A stretch of 64,000 nt of DNA from Candidatus Obscuribacter phosphatis (GCA_001899315.1 MOYA01000001.1:62001-126000); one strand, 5' to 3'; numbered from the stretch's first letter, positions 17,157 to 27,099 are shown. The notes: a model not told the origin generated them from the sequence alone. Made by a program: numbers and translations.

Positions 17157-18296
17157 TCACTTTCTTGCACCAGCCAATTTTTTCCTCCATTTCTTGAGCG
17201 CCAAACCACTCAAGCAGGCGGCGGCAGGTAAAAGTCCGATGCCTAGCCAGAAAAACTTACCGGGTGTACCAAGGGCTCTGCCGAAATGCAAACGTGTAAG
17301 CCATGCCGTCACAGTATCAATATCAGTAAAATCAGAACCAATTACTTTTGCCTGTTGGGGAAAAACCCAGACTTCTAAGGGGACGTTCAGTTTGTCGTAA
17401 TAGAAAAACCTGTAGGCCCCAATGTGCTTTTTAGGAAAGGATATTTCTCTCAAAGCAAACTTCTCGCTGTTTCCCGAGGATTGAGAAGAGTCTCTGCCCG
17501 AGTCAATTAGAGCTTGTTCTGCTCGCTTCCTCAGTGAATTTAGATTGTCGAAACTGCCTTTTGGATCGAATTGGTAATGGGGGGCGCAGAACTTTCTGAA
17601 TTCGATAGGAAAGGCAAAGTTGAGGGCGCTTACGGTGAAGAGTAAGATTGGCAGAGTCGCAAGCAGGGCCAGATATTTATGCAAGAGAACTTTGTTCTTA
17701 AATGCAAACTTTATTCTATATAGATGCAACTCTTTCTTTAATGAGTATTGAGGCAGGAGAGTGAGAGCCAGACCTGAAGCCAATAGTAATTGAACGGCGA
17801 GAGCTAGATAACCTTGATATTGTTTACCCGTTTTGCCGAGAGCGAGGTTATGATGCAAATCAGAAATTTTCTCCAGCAGCCAATGTTCTTCTTTCTCTTC
17901 AACAAATGCGCCGGTGCTGCGGTCTAGACCAAGAGCTTTTGAGCCACCTTCTCCAGATATGTGAATATAGATAGGCTTGCCGTGCAAGCCATCAATGTTT
18001 TCTATGAACTTGACCTGGCTAGAGTTATTCGCCGGTTTTACTGCTGCCAAGGCACTTTGACAGAGTTTATCGAGATCGATATCTAAGCTGGTTCTCGATT
18101 CTAGGGCTTTCTTATTTTCAATAAAGCCAATTATTTCGTCTTTCAAGATAAGCGAAGAGCCGCTCAGGCTCATGAATAATAGATAGAGTCCAAGCAGGCT
18201 GCCCAAGACTCTGTGGATGGTCCGCATCGCCTGAGTCTTTCGGCTCTGGCTAGTTGTCTTGTCTTGCATTTTTGCGCTAGCTATGGGGCCGGACAT
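17157..18296 (-). CDS. PepSY-associated TM protein (PiuB-like)
   Basis: 379 residues with four membrane helices: HRVLGSLLGLYLLFMSLSGS (about 26-45), a pair near 165-185 and 205-235, and a last one near 345-365. The large loops between them match the PepSY_TM family. His residues at helix ends (HRVLG, LHHNLALG, LLHKYLALL, RLHFGRALG) are placed like haem ligands in this family, members of which act as inner-membrane reductases in siderophore or haem use. It is the last gene of a three-gene operon; its ATG at 18296 overlaps the MFS gene by 20 bp. Iron release is therefore a sensible guess, not shown. Confidence 0.82.
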   Translation of the reverse strand: MSGPIASAKMQDKTTSQSRKTQAMRTIHRVLGSLLGLYLLFMSLSGSSLILKDEIIGFIENKKALESRTSLDIDLDKLCQSALAAVKPANNSSQVKFIENIDGLHGKPIYIHISGEGGSKALGLDRSTGAFVEEKEEHWLLEKISDLHHNLALGKTGKQYQGYLALAVQLLLASGLALTLLPQYSLKKELHLYRIKFAFKNKVLLHKYLALLATLPILLFTVSALNFAFPIEFRKFCAPHYQFDPKGSFDNLNSLRKRAEQALIDSGRDSSQSSGNSEKFALREISFPKKHIGAYRFFYYDKLNVPLEVWVFPQQAKVIGSDFTDIDTVTAWLTRLHFGRALGTPGKFFWLGIGLLPAAACLSGLALKKWRKKLAGARK

Positions 18297-19662
18297 CTTT
18301 AAAGCGAAACCAGAGAGTCAGATCATAGATACATTTAAGAGCGCCGCCCAAAATGAGGGGCAGCCCGGCAGACATGCTTGATACCGAAAGCCCCGCCACT
18401 AGGGGAGCTAGTCCCTGTGCGAGGGCGCGGGCGCTGGCTGTGAGCGAAGCTGCGTAAGGGCGCTCTTCCGGTTTTACTAAAATCATTGAAAAAGCCTGTC
18501 TGGCTGGAATATCCATGCTTGAGAATAAGCTTCGCACCACCAGTAGTGCGCCAGCCGCACCGGCGCTGGGCATGAAGGGCATGAGGCAGAGGGCGAAACT
18601 GCAAGGTAGGTGTGTGAAGACCATGGTCGACAAAAGTCCGAACCGTTTAGCTAGGTAAGGTGCCATCAAGAACGAGACGGCTCCAAGTAAATTGGTTAGA
18701 CAAAAGATCAGACCGACAAAGTCGGCTTTGCAACCGTATTTGGTGATAAACCAAGCCGAAAGCAGAGATTGCACCACAAAGCCACCACCAAAAGCATCCA
18801 ATGACTGCAAACCAGCAAGCCAGCTTATATGGCGGTTCTTAAGGGCGCTAAAAGTGCATTCGCTTAGACTTGGTTTGGTATTCGCTATCTTCTCAGTGTT
18901 CTGTGTGCTATCTGTATTTTCTGGGTTCTTACTTTTACTGCTTCTGGGCGCTGTCTTCATCTGTGTATAGAGAAGTGAAAGAGTCAGTCCTATTCCAAAA
19001 TACGAAGCGAGAAGAATTCTTGTCGCGCCATCTCCACCGTTTGCCAGGCAGAGCCCGGCTATGAGCGAGCCCAAGGCCGCACCACCGAAGCCGCAGAGAT
19101 TATAGATAGATAGAATGCGTGTCAACTCTTCGGCGTGACTGGTCTCATTTTTTCTGCCTATTTCTTCTGAACTCTCAGCCAATAAAGACTGTTCAAGAGC
19201 GCTGAAAGCTCCACCTTCGAAGCCAGCCGGGCTAATGGTTCCGGCAATAATTGCCAGGGCGATGAGCGCTTTGTTATCAGTGCCGGCTAGAATCAGACCG
19301 CTTAAAGCGAGCAGCAAGCCTGAGAATAGAAGAATATTCTTGGCGCCATATTTAGTGGCGAGTAAAGCCAGTAAGGTGGTAACAATTGCGTCTTCAATTA
19401 AAGTGGCTGAGAGAAGGGCGCCTATCTCAAAATGGCTAAACTGGCAAGCCCTTAGATAAATGGCTAAGATCACTGCGACAGATCCGAAGGCAAAAGTACG
19501 CAGAGCCTTTGCTGAATAGATAATGGCTAGAAGTCTTGTGCGTTTAGTTTTATTTGCTTTCGCAAGGCGCAAGCTTTGCTCAAAGTCGCAATTTATTTCG
19601 CGACCTTCTTTCTCGAGAGAATCAAGTCCGGCATTACCTTTGCTTTTGACTAAGTTGCTCAA
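18277..19662 (-). CDS. MFS transporter
   Basis: 461 residues with about 12 hydrophobic helices. The N-terminal about 35 residues are hydrophilic. The first helix region (AFGSVAVILAIYLRACQFSHFEIGALLSATLIEDAIVT) and the loop after it follow the pattern of the major facilitator superfamily; the central polar loop (about 225-265, Lys/Asn/Thr-rich) splits two six-helix halves. The second half has RQAFSMILVKPEERPYAASLT. The substrate is unknown. It overlaps the upstream ligase gene by 4 bp (ATGA) and the downstream PepSY gene by 20 bp, so all three are coupled. In this setting an exporter of the ligase product is the simplest reading. Confidence 0.85.
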   Translation of the reverse strand: MSNLVKSKGNAGLDSLEKEGREINCDFEQSLRLAKANKTKRTRLLAIIYSAKALRTFAFGSVAVILAIYLRACQFSHFEIGALLSATLIEDAIVTTLLALLATKYGAKNILLFSGLLLALSGLILAGTDNKALIALAIIAGTISPAGFEGGAFSALEQSLLAESSEEIGRKNETSHAEELTRILSIYNLCGFGGAALGSLIAGLCLANGGDGATRILLASYFGIGLTLSLLYTQMKTAPRSSKSKNPENTDSTQNTEKIANTKPSLSECTFSALKNRHISWLAGLQSLDAFGGGFVVQSLLSAWFITKYGCKADFVGLIFCLTNLLGAVSFLMAPYLAKRFGLLSTMVFTHLPCSFALCLMPFMPSAGAAGALLVVRSLFSSMDIPARQAFSMILVKPEERPYAASLTASARALAQGLAPLVAGLSVSSMSAGLPLILGGALKCIYDLTLWFRFKDVRPHS

Positions 19663-20870
19663 GCAGTAACCTTTAGCCTCTCCTCTTGCGGTTTGCCACT
19701 CTCAACATTAGCAGGCTCAGTATGAGCAGTCTCATCTTTGAGTATTTCACTTGCTTCCCTCAGCAAGATGGCTTTTTCAATAGACCCCTCCAGTCTCGCC
19801 CGCAACAAAAGGTCGTGAACCGGTAGATGATTTTCTAGAACGCGCTTTTCGAGAACCTTTAGCTCTTGCTCTAAGGAAGACCTATCTATGTAGAAATAGT
19901 TGTCTAGACCTTGGTCTGTGGCAACCATTTCAATTACTCTACCAACCAGGTCTCTATCTGCCTGCTGGTTTGGTCCAGTCAGTGCCAGTCTCTGCAGATT
20001 GGCCCGGGCTTCACTGTCGCCGCATCTGCCCGGCAGATTCTCATTTGTCAGAACTGTCAGAGCTACCATAAATAGAGCCTGATAAATTTGCGTGCCGGGC
20101 GCCATTTCAAAACCCTTGAACTCAAAACGCAACTGACTCTGTTCCTCGTCTGGCCTGTCTCGATGAATATAATAAAGCGGAGCCCAAAGGGATCTTCTTT
20201 GGGTGCGCACCGAACAGATGGTTTGCCCTAACTGGCTTCTAGCCTCTTCTCCGCGCAGAAAGGGTGAGTTAAAAGTCAAAGCGAAGAAAGCAGGCATATA
20301 AAAATTGATCTTGTCGTTCAAGTCGGCAAGGTCTAACTTTCTAGTAATTTCAGCCGGCAGACTAATGTTGAAGTCTGGTCCATAGGTTGCAGTGGCTACC
20401 CGTGCCCAGTTCCAATAATCTTCTCTTTCATAGTTGCGCGGGGCATCAAAATCCGAGGCTCTAGGATGATGTCCTATACTCGCCGTCATCAAAGCTTCCT
20501 TCTTAAGCCTTTCATCTAGGCGCGTTCTCAAAATATTTAGTTCTTTAATTGCCGCTTGTGGAGAGCCGCAAATCGAAGTCCTGGCTTCAATTCCCTTTGG
20601 CAGTAGGTGCAAAGGTGTAGAAAAATCAGGTGACGTAAGGGTGTAACCCTCAATCAGATAATGTCCACGCTTACGATGTAAAGGCTTCTGATTCAAGCCC
20701 TGTAAACTCAGATCGGTTGTGTCTATTGAATCTACAGTCATTAGCAGATTACCCAATTCTAGGTCATTGATCCAGAGCGACTTTAGATCATTCTGCCGAA
20801 TCAACAGATATTCAGTTTCAATGCCAAAGCCGAAGCCTGAATCGTCTTGCTTCAAGGATACCTCTATCAT
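19659..20870 (-). CDS. GCS2-type carboxylate-amine ligase (glutamate-cysteine ligase family)
   Basis: 403 residues. The family signature is visible in order: GFGIETEYLL (residues 14-23, matching the G-x-E-x-E-x of GCS2/YbdK), the second acidic strand KGIEARTSI, MTASIGHHPRASDF (equivalent to the xxGTHP segment), ALTFNSPFLRGEEA (equivalent to LSANSPFW.G), and QLRFEFKGFEM for the late acidic strand. These enzymes join an amino acid or amine to a gamma-carboxylate using ATP. The family's central G-x-H-x-H motif is replaced by YGPDFNISLP, so the substrate may differ from classic glutamate-cysteine ligase. It is first in an operon with an MFS transporter and a PepSY-TM protein. Confidence 0.72.
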   Translation of the reverse strand: MIEVSLKQDDSGFGFGIETEYLLIRQNDLKSLWINDLELGNLLMTVDSIDTTDLSLQGLNQKPLHRKRGHYLIEGYTLTSPDFSTPLHLLPKGIEARTSICGSPQAAIKELNILRTRLDERLKKEALMTASIGHHPRASDFDAPRNYEREDYWNWARVATATYGPDFNISLPAEITRKLDLADLNDKINFYMPAFFALTFNSPFLRGEEARSQLGQTICSVRTQRRSLWAPLYYIHRDRPDEEQSQLRFEFKGFEMAPGTQIYQALFMVALTVLTNENLPGRCGDSEARANLQRLALTGPNQQADRDLVGRVIEMVATDQGLDNYFYIDRSSLEQELKVLEKRVLENHLPVHDLLLRARLEGSIEKAILLREASEILKDETAHTEPANVESGKPQEERLKVTA

Positions 20871-21057
20871 TTTTCTGATTTTGTTCTAGTAGGACCTTAA
20901 GAAAGGATAGCATTGTCGAAAGCTTGTTGAGAATAATTCTTATCTAGAAGCTGCTCTTATTGATTTTCAGAAAAACGCAGAAATTTCTGAATATCTACAA
21001 AGCATTACCAGAAAAGCATCTTCAGTCTCACTTTGCGATCTCTTGGCAGCCTGCTGG

Positions 21058-23034
21058 TTAGTTAGAGCTTGCAATTGTTCTCGATCTCTTCAGCCTCGTG
21101 ACAAGCGCTGCCATGTCATCGTATCTGCCGAAAGACGGGACCAAGTAAGTCCCTTCAATCAATTCGGTTACTTCGGCGAGGAGCGCCTCGGCCTGCTCAA
21201 GTCCAACACGGGCCCCGTCATCTCCGGCTCTAGCCATTTCTTCTCGAATATGCTTGGGAATAGTAATTCCAGGCACCTCGTTATGCAAATACTCTGCGTG
21301 TTTTGAACTATGCAAAGGCATAATCCCTACTAATAGAGGAACAGGGCAGCCGCCCATATCTTCGATGAAGTCAGCAAGATCACTCTTGCGGTAGATCGGT
21401 TGGGTCATGATAAAGTCGGCGCCGGCCTCGATCTTTCTTTTGATGCGCTCTAATTCGAGGGCACGATTTTGCGCCGTCGGGTTCAAAGCACAACCAATAG
21501 AGAGTGAAAGGGGGGCGCCTATGGTATTACCGGCGATATCTTGCCCTTGATTCAGTTGTTTGATTATTTTGATTAGACCAATTGAATCGACATCGTAGAC
21601 CGCAGTGGCATGAGCGTAGTTGCCCAAGGCGGGCGGGTCGCCGGTCAGGGCGAGGATATTGTGCAGACCTAAGGCCTGGCAGCCAATAAGGTCTGCCTGC
21701 ATACCCATCAGGTTGCGATCTCTGGTGGTGAAATGAATTATGGTATCGACACCGATGCGCTGGCTGAGAAGTTGGCAGGTGGCTAGCGAGGACATTCTTA
21801 CCCTCGCCATCGGGCTGTCGCCCACATTGATGGCGTCTGCCCCTGCCGCATAGAGCAGCTCCGCCGCTTGGGTAATTTTCTTGGTTCCGGCCCCCTTGGG
21901 TGGGTCCAGTTCGACAGAGATATAAAAGTCCTGCTCCGTTTTTTGTTTGATTCGACGCAAGCGCTCAGCCAGCGAAATTTTTGCATTTTCTTTCTGGCTT
22001 GCCGTCTCGACGGTGTTTTCGATTGCTTCGGGATTGTAGAGCACTGTCACGAGCGAGCCGACGCCTTTTGTCTCGGCTGTTTCTTTGCTCTCGTCCTTGC
22101 TTGAGTGCTCTTCGTTCTGCGCTATGTATTGGTCGAGAGCTTGCCTCATGGCTTTGATATGCTCTGGAGTGGTGCCGCAGCAACCGCCCACAATTCTAGC
22201 CCCGGCTCTCAGGTAAGGCTCGATGTAAGATGCGCAATATTTGGGTTTGCTCATGAACATCGGGCGTCCACCCATCAAGCTCGGTTGACCGGCATTGGGC
22301 AGGCAGGAAAAGGTGAGGCGATTGGGCGCAATTTTCAAGCTTTTGATGGCAGTTGTTAAGCGCAGAAATGAATCGAAGACAGGTCCCGGACCCGCACCGC
22401 AGTTGATACCAATTACATCGGGCATGTCATCCCCGAGTTCTTGCAAAAGTTTGACTATGTCTTCCGGCACTGCCCCGAGCAAGGTATGTCCTTCCACCGA
22501 GAAAGAAAGTTGAGCAATCACAGGCAGTTTGGAAACGTTGCGGGCGGCTTTCACAGCTAGGGCGGTTTCTTCCAGGCTGGACATAGTTTCAATAAGAAAG
22601 AGGTCGACGCCTCCGGCTAAAAGGGCTTCCATTTGCTCTTTGAAAGCATCGCAAATAGAGTCTCGGTCTGTGTCGCCGAGGGGTGGCAATAATTTGCCGG
22701 TCGGTCCCACCGAACCGGCCACGAAAACCGGTTGCCCGGTAATCTCTCTGGCGTTGCGGGCTACTTTGGCTGACCAGACATTGATTTTCCAGACCTCGGC
22801 ATCAAGTCCATGATTAGCCAGTTTAAATCTGTTTCCACTAAATGAGTTGGTTTCTATAATCTCCGCGCCGGCGTTGATATAGTCCACGTGGACTTGCTGC
22901 ACGGTCTCTTGCCTGGTCAGATTAAGGTGTTCGAAGCTGGCTTCTCCCGAAGTGCCTCTTGAATACAGGAGCGTCCCTATGCCCCCGTCAGCCAGGAGTG
23001 GGCGTTTGGCCAGGGTTTCGAGAAACGGGTGCAT
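21058..23034 (-). CDS. Bifunctional homocysteine S-methyltransferase / 5,10-methylenetetrahydrofolate reductase
   Basis: 658 residues, a YitJ-like fusion. The N-terminal half (1-310) is a zinc-dependent homocysteine methyltransferase: DGGIGTLLYSRG, TNSFSGNR, VIGINCGAGP and GGCCGTTPEHI carry the zinc Cys ligands. A polar linker (about 310-365) leads to a FAD-dependent MTHFR (366-658): VELDPPKG, HFTTRDRNL, HNILALTGDPP, DFIMTQPIY and VGIMPL. It would make 5-methyl-THF and methylate homocysteine. The MTHFR half also feeds MetH at 7.7 kb. The start is ATG 23034; lepA is divergent 201 bp away. Confidence 0.95.
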   Translation of the reverse strand: MHPFLETLAKRPLLADGGIGTLLYSRGTSGEASFEHLNLTRQETVQQVHVDYINAGAEIIETNSFSGNRFKLANHGLDAEVWKINVWSAKVARNAREITGQPVFVAGSVGPTGKLLPPLGDTDRDSICDAFKEQMEALLAGGVDLFLIETMSSLEETALAVKAARNVSKLPVIAQLSFSVEGHTLLGAVPEDIVKLLQELGDDMPDVIGINCGAGPGPVFDSFLRLTTAIKSLKIAPNRLTFSCLPNAGQPSLMGGRPMFMSKPKYCASYIEPYLRAGARIVGGCCGTTPEHIKAMRQALDQYIAQNEEHSSKDESKETAETKGVGSLVTVLYNPEAIENTVETASQKENAKISLAERLRRIKQKTEQDFYISVELDPPKGAGTKKITQAAELLYAAGADAINVGDSPMARVRMSSLATCQLLSQRIGVDTIIHFTTRDRNLMGMQADLIGCQALGLHNILALTGDPPALGNYAHATAVYDVDSIGLIKIIKQLNQGQDIAGNTIGAPLSLSIGCALNPTAQNRALELERIKRKIEAGADFIMTQPIYRKSDLADFIEDMGGCPVPLLVGIMPLHSSKHAEYLHNEVPGITIPKHIREEMARAGDDGARVGLEQAEALLAEVTELIEGTYLVPSFGRYDDMAALVTRLKRSRTIASSN

Positions 23035-23235
23035 GCACTTTACTCATTTTTGGTTTTCGGAATGTCTCTCCAATGATAACGTCTGTTCACCTGAGCGCCT
23101 TAGGAAGAGCTCTTACCTGGTAATATACTTAACGGTAAAGCGGTTTCTGCCGAGCCTGAACCGGGTTGCCGGTTCTTATGCTCTGGTATCGTCTTGCCGA
23201 TTACCTGAATCCGAAAACAAACAGAAGGACTCCCT

Positions 23236-25035
23236 GTGACCGATCCCGATCAAATTAGGAATTTTTCGATTATCGCCCACATCGACCATGGTAAGTCGAC
23301 CTTGGCCGACCGTCTTTTGGAAATGACCGAGACGATAAGCAAGCGCGAGATGCAGGCACAGGTTTTGGATTCGATGGATATCGAACGTGAGCGCGGTATC
23401 ACAATCAAAGCTCAGGCTGCGCGCATGGACTACATCGCTGATGACGGTAAGCATTATGTTCTCAATCTGATTGACACCCCCGGTCACGTCGATTTTGGCT
23501 ACGAAGTATCACGTAGCTTGGCGGCTTGCGAAGGCGCTCTTTTGATAGTGGACAGCACACAGGGTGTGGAAGCTCAGACTCTGGCAAATGTGCACTTGGC
23601 GGTCGAGAGCAATCTTGAGATAGTGCCGGTGATTAATAAAATCGATTTGCCCAGCGCAGAGCCAGAGCGCATAAAGGCAGAGATTGAGGAAGTTATTGGG
23701 CTCGATGCTAGTAATGCAGTTTTGGCCAGTGCCAAAAACAATATTGGTGTCAAAGAAGTGCTTGAGTCTATTGTCAAATATGTGCCGCCGCCCAAGAACA
23801 ACATAGATAAGCCTTTGCGGGCTCTCATTTTCGACAGCTATTATGATAGTTATCGTGGCATTATTGTTTATTTCAGGGTGAAGGACGGCGAACTCAAAGT
23901 CGGCGATCGCATTCGCTTTATGGCGAACGACAAGGCTTTCGATGTTGTCGAATTGGGGGTTCTGCGTCCTGCCCAGGTCAAGGTAGATAGGCTTGGTCCC
24001 GGTGAAGTGGGTTATCTAGCTGCGGCCATCAAAGACGTGTCCACTCTTGTTGGTGACACAATCACTCTCGACAGCGCCCGTGCTTCCGAGCCTTTGCCGG
24101 GCTACAGACCGGCTAAGCCAATGGTCTACGCTGGCATCTATCCAGTAGACAACGATCAGTATCCTGACTTACGCGAGGCTCTGATCAAGCTCAAACTCAA
24201 CGACTCCTCTCTTTTCTTCGAGCCTGAAACTTCAGACGCGCTTGGCTTTGGCTTCCGCTGCGGTTTCTTGGGCATGCTGCACATGGAGATTATTCAAGAG
24301 CGATTGGAGCGTGAATACAATCTCACTCTGATCACCACTTCTCCTTCTGTTGTTTACAGAGTGACCAAGACAGACGGCGAAGTGATTATGGTAGAGAACC
24401 CGGCGCTCCTGCCCGATCCCAATTACCGCGAGAAGATCGAAGAACCTTTCGTAGAAGCGAGCATTTTGACGCCCAACGAATTTGTTGGAACGATTATGGA
24501 GCTTTGTCAAAGTCGTCGCGGCATCTACATCGACATGAAGTATCTCGATCCGCGCCGGGCTATGCTGGTTTATCATCTGCCGCTGGCTGAAATCATCACA
24601 GACTTTTTCGACCAGCTCAAGTCGCGCTCTCGTGGCTATGCTTCGCTCGATTATCATTTCAGAGAGTACCGCACAGAACGTCTGGTCAAGCTCGATATTC
24701 TCATCGGCGGCGATAAAGTCGATGCTCTTTCGGCGATCGTTCATTTTGATCGCGCTCAATATGCCGGACGACTACTGGCCGAGAAGCTCAAGAAACTGAT
24801 TCCTCGTCAGATGTTTGAAGTGCCTGTGCAAGCTGCAATCGGCGGTAAGATTATCGCCCGCGAGACAATATCGGCGCAGCGCAAGAATGTGCTTTCTAAG
24901 TGCTACGGCGGTGATATCAGCCGTAAACGCAAATTGCTTGAGAAGCAAAAAGAAGGTAAGAAGCGGATGAAAGCTGTCGGTAAGGTTGATATCCCGCAAG
25001 AAGCCTTTATGGCTCTGCTTAAGTTGGAAGAATAG
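23236..25035 (+). CDS. lepA: Elongation factor 4 (LepA), back-translocating GTPase
   Basis: 599 residues, the normal LepA length. G-domain motifs are [10 protein letters not shown] (G1), RGITI (G2), DTPGH (G3), NKID (G4) and SAK (G5), followed by EF-G-like domains II, III and V and the LepA-specific C-terminal domain ([33 protein letters not shown]), which is intact. LepA works on stalled or newly assembled ribosomes. The start is GTG 23236 after an agaagga site. The SUFU-domain gene begins 1 bp after the stop. Confidence 0.98.
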   Translation: MTDPDQIRNFSIIAHIDHGKSTLADRLLEMTETISKREMQAQVLDSMDIERERGITIKAQAARMDYIADDGKHYVLNLIDTPGHVDFGYEVSRSLAACEGALLIVDSTQGVEAQTLANVHLAVESNLEIVPVINKIDLPSAEPERIKAEIEEVIGLDASNAVLASAKNNIGVKEVLESIVKYVPPPKNNIDKPLRALIFDSYYDSYRGIIVYFRVKDGELKVGDRIRFMANDKAFDVVELGVLRPAQVKVDRLGPGEVGYLAAAIKDVSTLVGDTITLDSARASEPLPGYRPAKPMVYAGIYPVDNDQYPDLREALIKLKLNDSSLFFEPETSDALGFGFRCGFLGMLHMEIIQERLEREYNLTLITTSPSVVYRVTKTDGEVIMVENPALLPDPNYREKIEEPFVEASILTPNEFVGTIMELCQSRRGIYIDMKYLDPRRAMLVYHLPLAEIITDFFDQLKSRSRGYASLDYHFREYRTERLVKLDILIGGDKVDALSAIVHFDRAQYAGRLLAEKLKKLIPRQMFEVPVQAAIGGKIIARETISAQRKNVLSKCYGGDISRKRKLLEKQKEGKKRMKAVGKVDIPQEAFMALLKLEE

Positions 25036-25036
25036 T

Positions 25037-25936
25037 TTGCACGAACCTTCAGAAAGAGATAAGCAGAAAGAACTGGAGACGATTGCTTTTGAAAGAGAGC
25101 GGGAAGAGCAGCGTCTCTTGCTTTTACGTCAGGCCTGGCTTGGCCGCAATCGTCTATATAAGGAACTTTTCGGCGAGCCAACATGGGTTTCACCTAAGGG
25201 TTATGGACCACCGCCAACACAAATTGACGAAGAAAAGTTCTTCGGCTCTTCTCTTTTTGCCCAAGGAGCATCCCAGTCTTTTGATCCCGATCCCTATCAG
25301 GGCAATAAGCAGGAAGTGGACAGCACCGAGCAGCATTTGGCTGTCTTGGCTTATGGACCAGACCCCTTTCGTCCCTACTGGACTTATATAACAGCTGGTA
25401 TTGCCAGTCCATGGGTTCATCATGAACCGCAGGAAGTTTCTGGCTTTGGTTGTGAGCTCATGATCAAGAGTCCAGTGGACTTGCCCTGGGCGCCACAGGT
25501 GCTGCGCACCATGGCCTATTACATCTTTAATCATGCTGGTACTCTCAGCCCGGGGGTGCGTATCAGTCTGGGCGGACCAATAAAAGCCGGTTCTGATTCG
25601 CAAGTGCGCAATCTCATCATCTGGTATGCCGATGAGGCACCCGACTGTTGGTACCAACTTCCGTCAGGCGGCTTTGGTATTTTTCTGGCTATCGGTGTGA
25701 CCGAGGCCGAAGTGAAGTATGCCGAATCTGTGGAAAAGTATGGTACTTGGTGTGTTGAGCAGTTACTAAGGCGTAAGGGTTTTGGACAGGTTACCGATCC
25801 TGATAGGCGTTGCACTATGGCAGATGCTGATACGCCTGAGATGTTGCAGTCAATCAAACTATTCGCCGATACATTTAGAGAGAATGAAGCTGAGATCATG
25901 TCAGAGTTAGGCAATCAACAGTCTGATAGTTTCTAG
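25037..25936 (+). CDS. Suppressor-of-fused (SUFU) domain protein
   Basis: About 300 residues. The proposed start is TTG 25037, 1 bp after the lepA stop; an earlier in-frame start at 24986 would overlap lepA by 50 bp. After a charged N-terminal helix (about 1-50) the SUFU fold is recognisable: YWTYITAGIASPWVHH, SGFGCELMIKSP, APQVLRTMAYYIFNHAGTLSPGVRISLGGPI and GGFGIFLAIGVTEAEVKYAE, the last matching the family's F-L-x-x-x-G-L-T-x-x-E-L motif. Bacterial SUFU proteins are of unknown function; some act as immunity proteins in polymorphic toxin loci, but no toxin gene is adjacent here. The C-terminus (ADTPEMLQSIKLFADTF...) is helical. Confidence 0.8.
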   Translation: MHEPSERDKQKELETIAFEREREEQRLLLLRQAWLGRNRLYKELFGEPTWVSPKGYGPPPTQIDEEKFFGSSLFAQGASQSFDPDPYQGNKQEVDSTEQHLAVLAYGPDPFRPYWTYITAGIASPWVHHEPQEVSGFGCELMIKSPVDLPWAPQVLRTMAYYIFNHAGTLSPGVRISLGGPIKAGSDSQVRNLIIWYADEAPDCWYQLPSGGFGIFLAIGVTEAEVKYAESVEKYGTWCVEQLLRRKGFGQVTDPDRRCTMADADTPEMLQSIKLFADTFRENEAEIMSELGNQQSDSF

Positions 25937-26310
25937 TCAGAGTCTGGTGCGTAGATTTACTGTTGTTGCTCTTCTTCGTTTTTTGTTCTTTGCTCGCTCT
26001 TTCTTTTAGCGCACTCTTTTGCACCACGGGCGGTGACAGGCTGGTGTGAAAGTCTGTTTTGCTTACTCGGTCCTTAAGAAAGGTGATAAAGGGAGGATTA
26101 GTTATTTATTTGTGTTATAGTGAAGTTAGAGCGCATTGTGATGATGTAATTGCAATTTGGAGCTACGATGCGGCTTTATGGCTCCTGTTACGAAAAGCTG
26201 ACCGGAGATCGGCAGGGACGCGCTCACAAGTTTGATATTTAGTCGACCAATTCAACCTCGTTCTCGCCCTAGGTGTAGGCGCGAGTAATTAAACCTTCTG
26301 GAGGTTCTGT
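25937..26310 (+). other. Long leader upstream of the desaturase gene
   Basis: 374 bp without a credible open frame. It holds an AT-rich stretch with a possible -10 (tatagt at about 26116) and short inverted repeats near 26262-26285 (cgcc ... ggcg). The desaturase ribosome site ggagg is at 26300-26304. No known riboswitch could be recognised by eye. Desaturase leaders are often temperature-responsive; that is only a suggestion here. Confidence 0.35.
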
Positions 26311-27099
26311 TTGTTACTTTTTCTCGGCGCTTTTGCGCTGTTTTATATTTGGCACGGTCTGGGTGTGACCATTGGATACCACAGACTTCTCTCTCATCGC
26401 TCAATTGAATGCCGCAAAGCTCTTGAATATTTTTTTGTATTGCCCGGCTATCTGTCTTTTGAAGGTTCGCCAATCTGGTGGGCAACCATCCATCGCGCTC
26501 ATCATCGCCATGTGGATACAAACCTTGACCCGCATTCGCCCCGTTACGGGCTAAAGAATGCCTATGCCGGTTGGTTTACCAAGAAAACCTATCCTGAACA
26601 TATTAATCCGCAAGAGCAAGCTCCGGACATGCTCAAAGACAAGCTCTATCTCTTTCTTGAGCAAGGCGGCGACTGGAGAAAAGCCCATGTCCTTTCTTAT
26701 GCCGTCAATATAGGGTTCCGCTTGATCCTTCTCTATTATTTCGGCTGGACTGTTGCACTGGCCAGTTATCTGGCGGCTGTTTTGGTCTTGCAGATTCCAC
26801 TTATGCTTAACGTGGTTTGTCACATTCCTAAACTAGGCTATAAAAGATTTCATTCTGCAGATGATTCGGTCAATGTCTGGTGGGTGGCGGTTCTGGCCCT
26901 GGGCGAGGGTTGGCACAATAATCATCACCGCTATCCAGGTTCTGCCAAGACCGGTGTTTCTTTTTGGGAATTCGATTTGTCCTGGCTTGTTATTTCGGCT
27001 ATGAACCGGCTTGGACTATTAGATAGGGTGAATATTGCTCCGGCTAAGCAAGTAAGACTTGCCAACTGGAAAAAGAAAACTATGGTACAATCTAGGTAG
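26311..27099 (+). CDS. Acyl-lipid/acyl-CoA fatty acid desaturase
   Basis: 262 residues with the three di-iron His boxes of membrane fatty acid desaturases: HRLLSHRS (HxxxxH), HRAHHRHVD (HxxHH) and GWHNNHHRYP (HxxHH). Membrane helices flank them. The start is TTG 26311: ggagg sits 6 bp upstream and a stop (taa, 26290) lies in the same frame just before, so no longer form is possible. Although the N-terminus is short compared with delta-9 enzymes, the box spacing is normal. It would introduce a double bond into membrane acyl chains (probably delta-9), a step used in cold adaptation. Confidence 0.93.
   Translation: MLLFLGAFALFYIWHGLGVTIGYHRLLSHRSIECRKALEYFFVLPGYLSFEGSPIWWATIHRAHHRHVDTNLDPHSPRYGLKNAYAGWFTKKTYPEHINPQEQAPDMLKDKLYLFLEQGGDWRKAHVLSYAVNIGFRLILLYYFGWTVALASYLAAVLVLQIPLMLNVVCHIPKLGYKRFHSADDSVNVWWVAVLALGEGWHNNHHRYPGSAKTGVSFWEFDLSWLVISAMNRLGLLDRVNIAPAKQVRLANWKKKTMVQSR

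Noticed and set aside
7741-23034. Possible metE or a complete methionine regulon with riboswitch
   Set aside because: No SAM or cobalamin riboswitch pattern could be seen upstream of metH (only 19 bp after the previous gene) or of the 23034 start; the gaps are too short or lack recognisable conserved blocks.
25937-26310. Riboswitch or small RNA in the desaturase leader
   Set aside because: Inverted repeats are short and imperfect, and no conserved core of a known class was recognisable. Covariance-model search would decide.
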